Below are positions 26,287 through 39,465 of a DNA stretch of 64,000 bases, one piece after another. Origin of the DNA: Chamaea fasciata (taxonomy: Eukaryota > Chordata > Aves > Passeriformes > Sylviidae); contig JARCOQ010000025.1 of the NCBI GenBank assembly GCA_029207755.1, forward strand, positions 4,332,820-4,396,819, written 5' to 3'. The position numbers and the translations under genes are program-made. The notes beneath the pieces are model-generated. The model saw only the letters and a list, made by a program, of their open reading frames with translations. It was not told the DNA's origin and did no database searches. Position 1 is the first letter of the stretch, and each line of letters opens with the position of its first letter.

Positions 26287-26345
26287 ATCAAATCATAGAA
26301 AATCCTGTCTTGGAAGGGACTCACAAGGCTCATCAAAGTCCAATA
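26287..26345 (-). mobile_element. Old CR1 tail fragment
   Basis: AAATCATAGAAAATCCTGTC then TTGGAAGGGACTC; diverged. Confidence 0.75.
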
Positions 26346-26739
26346 TTTCTACTCCAAATGTATTTAGCTTCTAATCTTTTGACAGTGTTGGAGCTCTCAG
26401 AGCTCCCACTGCAGTAATTTTTTTTTATTTTTAAATGACAAATACTGTGTAAATATCTTGCAGTGTGTGTCCCCTGCCCTGCAGTAGCAGGGCACAGAGT
26501 TTTTCTCCCTGAACTCTGCAGTTCAGGGAAGTGGTGCTGCTGCACCCGGAGCCAAGAGATCCCCAGCTCCTCTCTGAGAACTGCTGAGTTTCTGTCTTGG
26601 GGAAAAGGGAGGTCTGAGGCTTGATGGCTTCTGCTCCTCAGTTCTGCTTCTAGATAGAAAAAAAAAAATACCATTTCCTCACAGAAATTCAGTATTTTCC
26701 CACAGAAAACACAGAGCCACATTCCAGCAAAATGTACTT

Positions 26740-27028
26740 TTGTGAGGGTGGGGAGGCCCTGGCACAGGGTGCCCAGAGAAACTGTGGCTGCCCCTGGATC
26801 CCTGGAAGTGTCCAAGGCCAGGCTGGATGGGGCTTGGAACAACCTGGGAGAGTGGAAGGTGTCCCTGCCATGGCAGGGGTGGGATGGGATGGGATGGGAT
26901 GGGATGGCATGGCATGGCATGGCATGGCATGGCATGGCATGGCATGGCATGACCTTTAAGTTCCTTCCAACCCAACCCACATTCTGGGACTCTGTAATCC
27001 TGGGACTCTGTAATTCTATGATTCCATG
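26740..27028 (+). mobile_element. CR1 LINE 3' fragment containing an expanded microsatellite
   Basis: Complete 3' block with a pentanucleotide array at 26,881-26,950 before the tail, which itself holds repeated GGGACTCTGTAAT. Confidence 0.95.
26881..26950. repeat. Compound pentanucleotide repeat (GGGAT)5(GGCAT)9
   Basis: Perfect in both blocks. It sits inside a CR1 copy, at the place where that element normally has a single GGGATGG-like motif just before its 3' tail. Confidence 0.97.
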
Positions 27029-28642
27029 TTTTGATTGCCCACATGTGAACCTTGGCTCAAGGTTTCGATTCTCTGCTGAAGTTCCCACCAAAGGTGCAGT
27101 ACAAGAGTCACCCCTGCAGTTTAATGCATTTGCAGATCTAGAATTGTTTCCTCCAAGTTCCTGCGAGAATTCCAGAGTCAGTTTATTGCCAGGGTTATTT
27201 ATAGTTCTCTATCATGGCTGTGGCCTCAGGCCACATCCCTTAAACCGAGGAGACAGGCAGTCAAGTGCAACACCAGAACGTGGAACTGAGTCTGTTGCTG
27301 GCACAACTACAGAGACCAGCACTGGATGCTGTGTTTCAAAGCCTGTGTGCACCATTTTACTCTAATTAAAGATGCTGTCATTGATAAAACAACAATAGAT
27401 ATCCGCCTCACTTTTTTGTGGGGTTTTACACCACCATATCTAATTAGGATGGGGGCTAAATACCTTCCTGAGGGCTCACAAATGCTGATCTGTAGTTTTG
27501 TAAAGGGAGACAATGTAATTCTGCTGTATTTAATGAGTCTTGTTTATAGTTCTGAAGTCTATAAACTGAGCTAATTACCATGAAAAATTCCAGGCAGCTG
27601 CCTTGAAACGGTTTTACCAGTTTTTCCTTTTGCCCTGCTTTGGTTTTTAATAAGGCAAGAAGTTTTCAGATAGTTACAGACAATATTCAGGATTGGGATC
27701 CATATTTAATGTTTTTCTATTGAACTGCAGCAAGGTCAGATCTTAAATTCCTTGCTCTAGTTCTAAGGCAAAGTAGATGAGAAACTGTGTGAAATCAGAT
27801 GGCAGCTCAGAGGGAAACCTTGCTTTGAGAAGGTACCAACTTTATCCATTTCTATGTTATTAATTTTAACAAGTGCATTAATTGAGCTAATAATTTAAAA
27901 ATATTTCCAGTGGTATATATGATGCTCTATGACATGATACAAAACAGTTCAACATACCATGATTGGATTACTTAATATTTTATATTCAGTATTTAGAGCC
28001 AATAATTTATAATTGTCCTAATTTTAATATGTAATATACAGTATGAAATATTTACTGTATAACTCATATTTGAGACAGAAAATAGTAAAGTTCCCATTTT
28101 TGTGTGCAGACAGCGCAGCTGTTCTCTGTCATAAAGCAAAAAAACCCCAAACCAACAACCCAACATACTACAGTCATTTTATATATTGCTATTTCCATGC
28201 TCCCATGTTAATTTGGAGGTATTTTTAGTGCTATCCTGGCTTTCCTATAAATTTATTTTTAAAAAGCCAAGCAAAAAAAAGCTCTGAAAGAACAAAAGAG
28301 AAGCTCTGGACATCTCTCCCTGAGTGGAGTCCCCTGAAAAATTTCTCAGCCCTGCAGATTTCTAAAAGGCAAGAAGCCAGAGCGAAAGTGTTGGGAAGAG
28401 CATGGAGTAACAGGAAAGGCTCCCTAAACTGATTTTGTGCTAAAAATTCTGGTGCAGGGTGTTGCTAAGTGCAAACAGAAATATTTCTCTGTGGGTTGCC
28501 AAACAAGCGGAAGACTTTGGGAGTTTCTTTTCAGCACTTGGAGCTCTGAACAAGGTGGTGGGAGGGGATTCGGCGCAGCCTGGCAGGGCCTGGGTCCCGC
28601 ACAGGGCTGGGTTTAACCCGTTTGGGTTTCTCCAGGGGGTGT
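27029..28642. other. Intergenic AT-rich sequence; no gene seen
   Basis: AT-rich, unique-looking; becomes GC-richer just before the G-rich minisatellite. Confidence 0.55.
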
Positions 28643-29291
28643 AAAACCAGCTCCAAACCTGCCCCAAAACAACCCCAAACCTGCCCCAAACCTTCCCCCC
28701 ACCTGCCCCAAAACCAGCCCCAAAATCCAGCTCCAAACCAAGCCTCAAAACTGGCCCAGACCTGCCCCAAACCTGCCCCAAAACAGCCCCAAACCTGCCC
28801 CAAACCAGCCCCAAAACAGCCCCAAACCTGCCCCAAAACCAGCCCCAAAATCCAGCTCCAAACCAAGCCTCAAACCAGGCCCAGATCAACCCCAAACCTG
28901 CCCTAAATCAGCCCCAAATCTGCCCCAAATCAGCCCCAAACCTGCCCCAAACCAGCCCCAAATCTGCCCCAAAACAGCCCCAAACCTGCCCCAAAACACC
29001 TCAAAACCAGGCCCCAAACCTGCCCCAAACCTGCCCAAACCCGCCCCAAATCTGCCCCAAAACAGCCCCCAAACCGGCTCCAAACCAAACCCCAAACCAG
29101 GCCCAGATCAACCCCAAACCTGCCCCAAATCAGCCCCAAAACAGCCTCAAACCTGCCCCAAATCAGCCCCAAACCTGCCCCAAATCAGCCCCAAAATCCA
29201 GCTCCAAACCAAGCCCCAAACCAGGCCCAGACCAACCCCAAACCTGCCCCAAACCTGCCCCAAACCTGCCCCAAACCTGCCCCAAACCAGC
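28643..29291. repeat. G-rich minisatellite of about 12-bp units (G-rich strand = minus)
   Basis: About 650 bp of CCCCAAACCTGC and CCCCAAACCAGC type units, with longer irregular blocks (for example CCAGCTCCAAACCAAGCC) recurring several times, which suggests a higher-order period. The minus strand has dozens of GGGG runs separated by about 8 bases. Long apparent proteins (GLVWGRFGA-like on the minus strand) are artefacts of the period. Confidence 0.95.
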
Positions 29292-30769
29292 AGCCTCATA
29301 ACTGGGACCCAGTTTATCCAAGTAGCTGTCCCAGGACATTGTGAGGTGCTGGGCAAGGCCTTCTGCCTTCTGAGAGCCACTGGGATACGAACTGGAGATT
29401 AAAATAAACAATAAATTCGCTTGGTGAGGTTTCCATGGGAAGATTTTCACAGCGGCGTCAGGCCCAGGATGTTTCTCACGTGGCCCGATGATTTCACTTA
29501 ATGAAGACAATTATGTGAAAAACTTTTGTGTGTGATTATAGGATGAAAAAAAAAAAAAAAATCCGTGGAGTCATTAAAAAAAAAAAAAATACATTTCAAA
29601 ACGAGCCATATAAGGCACAGAGAATTCTGCCCTGCTGACTCGGGCCAGGCTGGGGAGCAGCACTTAAAGGAAAAGGGCCCTTGGAAGAGCAGCAGCTCCT
29701 TCTTTTTGGGCTTCCCTGACCCAGCTTTGGCACTCATCCTGTCACTGCTCCTCTCAGGAGTATTTTTACTGGGTGTTCTAAGGTCTGTTATGGCTATCAA
29801 CAGGTTTTTTGAAGCCCCTGAGGTTGGGGGGGTGTGTGTGTGTGTACACACACACATTAAATATAAATATATACATTAAATATAGATATATACATTAAAA
29901 ATCTATAAATACATATATACACATCATATATACATATAAAGATATATAAATGCAAGGAATATATATTATATATATTTTTGTATTTTTGTATTTTTATATT
30001 TGTGAGATTATATTATATATTCATATTTTATATGATTGTTTTTATATCTTTTATTTTTATATCTTTATATATATATACACAATGCTGTTATCTCCACTCA
30101 ACCTGCCTATACGGATGAGATAATATTTAAGCCATATGCTCAAAACCCCTTGCCAATAGGTGCTGGATCAGGCACTGCTGGAGGCTCTGCTCTTGGAAAG
30201 GGGGCTGGGAAACTCATTTTCAGCTCAGCCAGGCTAGCAGGTCGCTCTGGGCGGTGGCTTTGCGCCTGGAAAGCCCTGGAAGGGGCACTGATTCCAGGCA
30301 GGGACTTTGAAAGGTTAGTGGTAGCAAGGGTGAGTTTTCAATATTAAAGTATTCAGTCTTAAAGCTTCCTGGGGTTTATTAACATCGTGAGGACTTCGGT
30401 GCAGTCTGTGGCCAGGAGATCTCATGCTCCTCTCCTGAGGAAGGACTCTGGCACATGGGTTTATTTGAAGACTGTTCCTAAGATGCTGCTGTTCTCCCAG
30501 AGCCATGATGGTTTTGGCCTGGACACCTGCCTTTGTGGGAGACACTTGGCCTTCCTGCTGGAATGTGAGGCTGGGAGGGTGAATTGTGGAGAGCAGCTCT
30601 GAGAGCTCCATCAGCAGCTCGAGAAGGTGGTGGGTGAATTACAAGGAGGGTGCGGTGAGGAGAATGCTGGGCTGGGGAGAACCTGGCTGAGCACAGGGAA
30701 CAGGGAGCATGGAAGAGCTGGGGTTTGTGGTGACAGGAGAGGGGTGTTTAACATCTGTGATATCCTGGA
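29292..30769. other. Intergenic sequence with A-runs and the AT tract; no gene seen
   Basis: Two A-runs at about 29,549-29,566 and 29,577-29,589, then the GT/AC palindrome and TATA-rich tract listed separately. Confidence 0.55.
29832..30078. repeat. GT/AC palindrome and AT-rich low-complexity tract
   Basis: A perfect palindrome of alternating TG then AC (29,832-29,855) is followed by about 220 bp of TATA-rich sequence with many ATATAT runs. No gene. Confidence 0.9.
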
Positions 30770-31195
30770 ATGCCAGAATGGTTTGGGTGGGAAGGGACCT
30801 GGAAGCCCATCCTGTTCCACCCTGGCCATGGGCAGGGACACCTTCCACTATCCCAGGGTGCTCCAAGCCCCATCCAGCCTGGCCTTGGACACTTCCAGGG
30901 ATCCAGGGGCAGCCACAGCTGCTCTGGGCACCCTGTGCCAGGGCCTCCCCACCCTCACAGGGAAGAATTCCTTCCCAGTATCCCTCCTATCCTTGCCCTC
31001 TGGCAGTGGGAAGTCATTCCCCCTTGTCCTGTCCCTCCCTCCCTCGTCCCAAGTCCCTCTCCAGCTCTCCTGGAGCCCCTTTAGGCCCTGGAAGGGGCTC
31101 TAAGTTCTCCCTGGAGCCTTCTCCTCTCCAGGCTGGACATCCCCAGCTCTCCCAGCATTTCCTCATGGGGAGGTGTCCATCCCTCCGCTGAGCTC
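30770..31195 (-). mobile_element. CR1 LINE 3' fragment, about 425 bp
   Basis: Near-consensus from ATGCCAGAATGGTTTGGGTG to the CCAGCTCTCCCAGC region. Confidence 0.95.
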
Positions 31196-33865
31196 TGGCC
31201 GGAGGAAGGGACCCACACACGGATTTATATGAGCAGGAAGGTTCCTCCTCTTGCTTTGTTCATTTCCTCCCTTCCAGCCATCCCACAGCTGCTCTTCCAG
31301 CCTCTCCATGGCTTTGTCCCTTGCTCAGAGCATGGACCAGCACATGGAATCGACAGCCAGGGCCAGGGGTTTGTATTGATCCCCACACGGTGACAGATTG
31401 TGCCAGGGGCTACTGCCAGGGCGAGGGCTGGAAATAAAACCCGGGAAGTTCCTCATCCACTGTGGATCCTACAGGAATCCTAGTTAAATACGTTGATATT
31501 AAATAAGTCCTTAGCAAGCCTTAAACACAAAAACCTGCTGATGCAGAGCTGTAGCCAAACCCCAGTTTTGGTTATCATCCATGAGTCAATTCGCTATTGT
31601 CAGTCTACGGATTGGGTACAACTTGCCAAAAATAACTATCAAAGCAGGTCACTGTGAGAGATGAGCTTTTCCAGAGGCTGGGCTGATGCTCTTGTGGCAT
31701 TCTGTGTTCATTGTGTGAATTAACAGACTGTAAGTTCATCACAATCCGGGGCTAATTAAGCTCTCCTTTCACTGTGCTCTTAAGTACTTTCCCACCTGTG
31801 GCAGCTCGTGGCTTTTCCCCTGAGCTGGTGACCACTGCTATACAAACACCCACTTTTAACAAACTGTGCACTTGCTGTGTCCAGGGGCTGTGTTCAGATC
31901 AGTTGAGTGGAAAAAGCAATTTAGCTTTGTATTTGCTGTCTGCTGCTCCGGCGTGCTGCAGCCAGGCTGACCTCCTCAAAACCCCCAGCTTGTCTAAATT
32001 TGATCAATAATTTGGGATTAACCAGCATGCTGATCTTTGTATTCTGAGCTAGATAAAATTTAAATGTGTATTTTCCACCAATGAAAACAGCAGCGTTTGC
32101 ATTGCAGTGCTCGAGTTTTATTCTGCCAATGACATTTCCCCTTTGTCATCATTCCCTTTAGGAAATCCTGAAATAAATACAAGTTTACAGGTGCAGTTAA
32201 CAAAGAACACAGACCAGTTTACCAGTGCCCTCTCCCAGTAATTCCCAAAATCCCATTGCTTTCTGTTAGTCCGACACTGACTGAAATAAATACTACATGA
32301 AGTAGTTTAGCTGCAGTGTTTCATAAATATGTCAGAGCCAAATCTCATGCACCAAATGTATTCAGTACCTGTGATCCTGGTTTTCATCAGTGCCAGTTCA
32401 GCGTAATGTCATAATTTACACCAAGAAACAAGAGATTTTGGGTTGTTGGGGTTTTTTTCTGTTGGTGTTTTTTTTTTTTTTATGCAACAGCTCAAAAAAC
32501 TGTGTGGAGTTACTGCCACAGAAATAATGAGGGAATTTAAACACCTCCTACAAACATATTGGATTTGGAAATTGAAACCAAAGGGAAGTTCATTTATTAC
32601 AGCGAGTTTGTAAAGGAAATTTCTTGTATCTCTTAAAGAATTCCGCAAGGTTTATTGCAAGGCTTAGCAATGAGGATCCCTCCTCCTGTGTCCGTGTGTA
32701 TTTGGGAATAAGAATTGAAGTTCCTTGCACCATGACCCAGTTGGACAGGTGAGTTCCTGCTCTTGCAGGCTTTAGGAGCACATTTATAGCCCAGTTCCCA
32801 GAGAGGTAAAATCTCACCCCTGTCTGCTCGATCAGTGTAACAAACAGGAATAGCTCACTCCCAGGTGAGAAACACTTCACACACAGAACTCATTTTGGAC
32901 ACAGATCTCCCAAATGTTCGTCTCAGAAAAGCAACAAAAAGTCGCCCCCTTCCAGGCACTTTTATACAGTATGTGTTAAATCTAAGGTTCCATTCAGAGA
33001 GGTCTTTGAAATGAAGAGTGAGCTCACTGCTCTGTACCTGAGGAGGCACCAGCTTGCTGGGGAAAATCCTATCAATGAGTGTTCTGAAGTGGATTTGTCA
33101 CAGATGGAAAGAAAAAAAGCAGTGAGATATTTTCACGCTCTATTAATTTATCTCCCCACCATGCGGGGGGCTTTTCAGGGGAGGGGAGCACACAGAGCTG
33201 CCCCAGAAATAGGCAGGTGTCCCCAACACCACACGAGTTTCCTGCAGCTGAGGGTACTTGAATTCCTCTTTCCAGCTGTTTACAACAGCAGCATCCAAGG
33301 GGAGGATTGCCCAATTCCATCTGCTCAGTTACGGCCACTTTGATTCATCTCTGTGGATGCCAAACTCCTTTTTTGAAAGAGTAAATGGATTATTTAAACA
33401 TAAACAGTGCCACTCGCTCCAACAGAGCAAAATAAAGATGAAAATACCCTTTGCACCCTTTCAAGTCAACTGGAATTGCTGCAGTGCTGTGTGTGAGCGC
33501 CTTGGGCAGCAGAGGATCACACAGCATCCCCCGGGCTGCCACACAAGGCTGCTTTTTGTCTTGGCTTTGAGTCATCCATTGATTTCCAGTGGGGAATCAG
33601 CCTCCTGAAACCACACAGCGGAGCAAATTCTGTGTTCTGGGATGTACAGCTCAGCCTGTGCAGAGGGAAAGCAAATCCCTTGGACTGAGCAGTAAGACTC
33701 ATGTATGGGAAGGTGGAATTGACGTTCCTCAGGAATCGCCACTCTGGGGACTGGGTCTGACAGAACAACACTCCAGGGAATTCTTGAGGTGGGTTCTGCC
33801 CTCTGAGGGCCCTGTCCCAGCTGGTTTTGAGCACACAGGAGTCGTGGACTTCAAAACATGACAGA

Positions 33866-33915
33866 GAATCACGGAACAGAATCACAGACTGCTTTGGGCT
33901 GGAAGGGACTTTAAA
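33866..33915 (-). mobile_element. Very short CR1 tail
   Basis: Only 50 bp: GAATCACAGACTGCTTTGGG then CTGGAAGGGACTTT. Confidence 0.85.
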
Positions 33916-34377
33916 CACACCAACAGCTTCAAGAATGACGGAAAACAACATTCCAAATTGTATCACGCCTTAGATTACAACATTCACTGGTTATGTTTAT
34001 TGGCTATGTTTGTTTTTATTTAGAAAGTAATTTACTTGCTGTGCTTGACTGAGCCAAATGAGCGTTAATTTATCTTTTCTCTGTGGAGGAGCTGCTTTAA
34101 TGGCATCTGGTCAATGTGCAGTGAGAAGGCTGCACTGACTGCTGCTCTTATTGGAAGCAATTAATTTAGTAAATTTACTCAATTTTCTTTCCTAATAACT
34201 TTACAGGCAACATTCCCTGTTTGTCCATTTTTCCTTGCATTCTGTGGGTAACTTTAATAAAAAGGGAATTCCCTAAACACGTTTTGTTTGGCCCTTGTTG
34301 CACTTACAGTTCCTACAAGCAAAGAGCTTTTCAAGACAGAGAACCATTTGCTTTTTGGTGTGATCCATCCACTCTCA

Positions 34378-34830
34378 CATCATGGAAGCCCAGAATGGTT
34401 TGTATTGGAAGGGACCTTACAGCTCATCCTGTTCCATCCCTGCTGTGGGCAGGGACACCGTCCACCATCACAGGTTGCTCCAAGCCCCATCCAAGCCTGG
34501 CCTTGGACACTGCCAGGGATCCAGGGGCAGCCACAGCTTCTCTGGGAATTCCATCCCACCATTCCATTCCACCACCCTCACAGGCAAGAATTCCTTCCCA
34601 ATATCACATCCATCTCTGCCCTCTGCCAGTGGGAAGCCATTCCCTGTGTCCTCCCCCTCCTTCCCTTGTCTGCAGTCCCTCTCCAGCTCTCCTGGAGCCC
34701 CTTCAGGCCCTGCAAGGGGCTCTCAGCTTTCCCTGGAACCTTTTCCTTTCCAGGCTGAGCATTCCCAGCTCTCCCAGTGTGGCTTCACAACAGAGGGGCT
34801 CCACCCTGGGATGAGCTGAGCTCAGTGCTC
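34378..34830 (-). mobile_element. CR1 LINE 3' fragment, about 450 bp
   Basis: Begins ATCATGGAAGCCCAGAATGG; one of the longest copies here. Confidence 0.95.
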
Positions 34831-37825
34831 CAGCCGGGAATGCTGCTCCTGTCCTGCTCTCAGCCAGCTCTGGAGCTCTGCGGGAGAAACTCCTGAGCCA
34901 GACTGAGCTGAACCCGTCCGTGCCACCTTTGGAACCAAACAGCTCTTGTGACAGCCCCTGTGTGCAGGCAGTGCCCTGGGCATGTCACCAGGGTGTGGTG
35001 ACAGCTGGGATCAGGGCTGCTCCAGCCCAGCAGAGCAAAGCCAGCTGTGAACACTCCACGCAGGGAATTCCATGTGGGTAATGTGCTCCAAAGTGCCGCC
35101 ACTCAGTGCTGTCCATGGGCCTGCAAAATGTCATTTCATCTTCCTGACTCCTTCTGCCTGCCCTCATGAATGAGGCACTCTCCCTGTTTCCCTCAATGAA
35201 GGCTTTGTCTTGGTCTCCAACATTCAGCACAAGGTTTTTGATGATCAGAATGAAAAACGCTGAGTTTTCTCCTCAGGCTGCCAGCACAGGAATATTGCTG
35301 ACTGAGGATGGAGCTGAGAGATGGGAAGCAAGTGGATAAAACCACTGGATTTCCCTCCAAGTGTGTCCCACCAAGAATGCTTTTAAAATGTTATTTGTAA
35401 TGATTATTTATATTCTTTGTAAAGATTATTCTGATAGTCTGTGTCAGACTTGAGGACTTTTCAGTGTCCTTTTGGATGCTTGAGACTCTTGTACTGCACA
35501 CAAAGTGCAGTTAACTGCTCAACTCTGCCCTTGGTAATTCAGAAAAACTCAGGGAGACAAACACTCACTCAAGGGGCTTGAGTAAATTTTCCTCTGAAAT
35601 TTGTCTCAAAAGCATTTCCTGATAATAAGATAAATAACATGGGTGACCGTTTTCAGTCTGCACTGGTGTGCTCAGATGTTTAATTTCCTGTGAATATGGG
35701 CCCTAGAGATAATGAACACAGAGATAAGAGGGTTTTGGTTTTGTTTTTGTTTTTTTCTACCTTTCTGCTGCACTATGGATTCAGTCTGGAGGGGGGGAAA
35801 GAACCTTTTGATGATAAATAATTGAAATGAAAACTCACAAATTCACTAAAGGAAGGGTCACTGTATGAAGAAAAGGCTGTCTAAGCAAAGGTTGTGTGTC
35901 TCTGATGTATTTTTATAAGATAAGGGAGCTATTTCTAGCAGAATACAAAGATTCTTTTCCATGGAAAAGAGGAGGGAAGGAAGCACCGGAGGCAGCAGAG
36001 ACATCCTTAGCACAGCAGGTGCCAGGATCCCTAAATGATGAGAATATGGCAATTAGGTGGAAAAACCTATTCAGTGAACCTAGTGTTCGGGCAGTGGTTG
36101 GCTGGAAGCAGATTATTGGATGGCTGAAATATGGGAGAAAAATCTCAAAAGAGGGAGTTCGGAGGGCAAGAGGAGCTTTAGACATGAGGAAACTTCTATT
36201 TCCCGATAATCTCCAGCCTAATTGCAGAATGAATAATTTCTTCCGCACCTCTCCCCTGCCCAGATGTTACCGCAGATGGCAAAGCTTCTGCCAGAGAGAG
36301 CTTGGAAAGGCACACCAGGACTGTGACCAGCCTGCTTTAACCTCCTGTGACACTTCCAAACAAATAAAAGAATGCTACTTTCCTCTCTGCTTCCCACACC
36401 TTCTCCCCTCAGCTGGAGTTCAGGGTTCTCCAAAAGAAAAGTGTTCTCACCCATCATCATCCCAGCCCCTCACAGTAACTGAACAGGGAAAACAAATCAT
36501 CTGCACTACCAAAGAGCTAGGAAATATTTTCTAAATTGTATCACAGTAGAACAAAAAGCTTCCTTGAGCTGTAGGGTCTAGGAGAAAGGAGGTTATATAT
36601 GGCATTAATTTTCTATTCTCTAATGGAAACCATTGTCCGACTTTGCCACAGCCGTGGTTTTCTAATGGTTGGGAGTAATTTGCCCAGATTAATGCTCTCT
36701 GTTCAATCCATTTAATGTGACTTAATTTCATAACACTACAGGCTTTATCAGTAGTCAAACTAACCCCTGCAAAACCCCAGCAGGCAAAAATGCCTGTCGA
36801 GTTTAGCTGTTGAGGCTGGATGGTGCTGCCTGGTGAAAAATGAAGGAATTGTTTGGAGGGAAAAGGACCATCAGAAAACCACGGGGTCTGCCCGAATTCT
36901 TTGTCTTTCATCAGAAGTGTTCTTGGGTCACAGCTCGGCTTTGTCTTCACGTTTATCACAATGTGGGGTTTGTGTCTGGGGCCATTTGGGAGCTCTGTCA
37001 GACTCCCCCAAGCCTGCGCTGCACAGATCATAAATCACTGACCCAGCACAAATCCTCACTCGCTCTTTACCGGGTTGAATTTGGGATATCACCTATTGCA
37101 GAGGTAAAGGCTCGGATGTTTTCATTTCAGCTTCATTTTGAAAGCGTCAGTCACACAGGATCAGCAAAGCTGTTGTGTTGGTTGGGTTTTTCCTCCTGTG
37201 CTTGTTCTCATCAGCTTTCTCTCCATAGCACATTTCGGAATATTCACTGTGAAATCTTTTGTCCCTGAGATGTTCTGCCCCAGAAGAGCAGCAAGAGCTC
37301 TCAGTCAGTCACTGTCCTGCCTTTGACACCCAACCTGCTCATTCTGAATGTTTAAGTAACCTTTGATTTGGTTTAAGATTACCTCACGTGGCATTCAAGG
37401 TTGTTTTGGCCCCTTTTTTTCCTGAAGCTCATCATAGGAAACACCATTCAATGCCTTAATTGAAGAGAGGGGTTTTTTTGGAATTGTGAACATGTTAAAT
37501 GAGGTTTTAGTGTAAAAGACTTCTCAGAAATACCATTTTGCTGCCAGGATCTACTATTCTGCCTTGTCTCCTGCCAAAAAAAAAAAAATTACCCCCAAAG
37601 CAGCTGCAAAGCAACTGTTAACAGCATTTCCAGGTTTTCACCCAGCTTTAGTGGTTGTTGCTTAGGGTTGATGGCTTTGCCAGGAGTTTCTGACCGAGAT
37701 ATTGCTCTGATTGCTCTGATCTGTGGTTTAGTGATCACTGAAGGATTCACACTCCACGTTCAGCATTTTGGGGGTTGCCAGAGGAAACGATGAACTCCTG
37801 AAAGACACAACTCTGGAATTCTAAC

Positions 37826-38118
37826 TCCCCTCCTCTTCTGAATTCTCACTCAGGTCCATCTTCTTCTCTGTGTCTCTGCACAGTCCAGGGAGGGGGAGAT
37901 GCTGCCCGGGGTATCCACAGGGCAGCACCTTGGCCTCACAGATTTCTTCTCCTGGGTCATTTCCCCTCACTCTCCCTTCTTCCTTTTCCTTCTTTTCTTC
38001 ACTTCCCATCTGCTTTTTTCCCCCCTCTTCCCCTCCTCTCCCAACTTGATTTCTTACTTGATTTCTTACTTCTGTCCTTTTTCCCTTCCCTGTCTTACTC
38101 TCATTTTTCCTGCCCATC
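37826..38118. repeat. Pyrimidine-rich local duplication, copy A
   Basis: Matches 40,497-40,775 in the same orientation: TCTGAATTCTCACTCAGGTC, then GGGGGAGATGCTGCC, GTATCCACAGGGCAGC and a long C/T-rich tail. Small indels separate the copies. Confidence 0.85.
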
Positions 38119-38295
38119 CTTACGAAACCTTAAGAAAGGTTTGCAATCACCATCCCTCACTGTCCAGGGCTCATCTCTGTGTGCTCTGATTCAGGGCACG
38201 GGTTTGACAGTGCCATTCCACGCAGCCAAACTTCTCAGGAAATTTCTAAGTTGTTGGAGAAAGCCGTGAGGAAATACATCCTCATGGGAAGAGAG

Positions 38296-38585
38296 TGATG
38301 GGATAATGAGGAATGGTTTTAAACTGAAGGAGTAGAGGTGTAGATGGGATTTTGGGAAGGAATTCTTCCCTGTGAGGGTGGGGAGGCCCTGGCACAGGGT
38401 GCCCAGAGCAGCTGTGGCTGCCCCTGGATCCCTGGAAGTGTCCAAGGCCAGGTTGGACAGGGCTTGGAGCAGCCTGGGACAATAGAAGGTGTCCCTACCC
38501 ATGGCAGGGGTGGCACTAGGTGAGGTTTAAGGTCCCTTCCAACCCAAACCATTCCAGGATTCCCTGATTTCTGTGGTTCCATGCA
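38296..38585 (+). mobile_element. CR1 LINE 3' fragment
   Basis: AAGGAATTCTTCCCTGTGAG through CCATTCCAGGATTCCC. Confidence 0.95.
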
Positions 38586-39442
38586 CTGCAGAGCGAGGTA
38601 GGAGTGGGAGCACAGACACACGAGCCTGGAATGGAGCAGGCAGCACCTCAAGGGTTTGCGGTGGTTACTCACCCACAGGGACCCACAAAAAGCTTTGAAA
38701 TTGTAAAAACCCCAAGGATTCTGAAGGAAAACTTGAGGAATTGGCATCTGAGGCCAGGAGACCCTTTCCTATCTCCAGATATTGCCCTTCCTCCTCCAGC
38801 AGCCACATTCCAATAATCCAACACCCACCACAGTTCATTTGATCGCCTTTAAGTCAGGAAGCACAAAGCACTCCAAACTGAACCTCGGTGGAGCCTGGGG
38901 TGAGTTTTTCCTCGGATAAAGGCTGTGGCAAACACGTTCCTCTTTGTGACCAGGATTTCTCTTGCCCACCCACTGAGAATGACCCGGCCAGAAGGTGCTG
39001 GGTGAAGGGGAGGCTGAGACCACCCAGCGGTGGCTGCAGCAACCTCAGGTCAGCCTGGGTGGCCCATTTGTTCCTCCCCAGCTTTTCTTCTGCCCTTTCT
39101 GATCCTTCCCAGTATGGACCAGTGCATGTTTGTGGTCCTGCAGGGAAGGGAGAGCCCTGGGGAGGGCAGGTGGGGCTGGACTCATCCGAGCTGGGACAGA
39201 CATGGAAGGAGAGGGAAGGAAGAACCTCTGATGGAACATGAGGTGGATTTCTGTGCAGGAGTGGCGTTTTGGAGAGGGTGTGGATGCGGTGGGTTTGAGT
39301 TCACTCAGCCCAACCCACTGGTGATGATTTCCTTATGCTCATTATTTCTTAAGGAGAAGAAAAGCGTTTGTATTACAAGAAAACCCAAATGTTTATGGTA
39401 AATTTCCTAAGCACGAAAGATGGTGCAAGCAAGAGCCATATT

Positions 39443-39465
39443 AAAAAAAAAAAAAAAAAAAAAAA
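39443..39465. repeat. Poly(A) tract
   Basis: 23 consecutive A. No element body recognised beside it. Confidence 0.9.

Larger units (their letters stand above)
31196..37825. other. Intergenic sequence between CR1 copies; no recognised gene
   Basis: Includes two CR1s (33,866 and 34,378). A plus-strand open frame of about 209 codons from an ATG at 35,905 to 36,534 stands out for its length in AT-moderate DNA, but matches no family I recognise (see findings). Confidence 0.5.

Noticed and set aside
28440..29510. Open frames with GLVWGRFGA or PKPAPKQPQTCP repeats
   Set aside because: Translations of a 12-bp tandem repeat whose units contain no stop on either strand.
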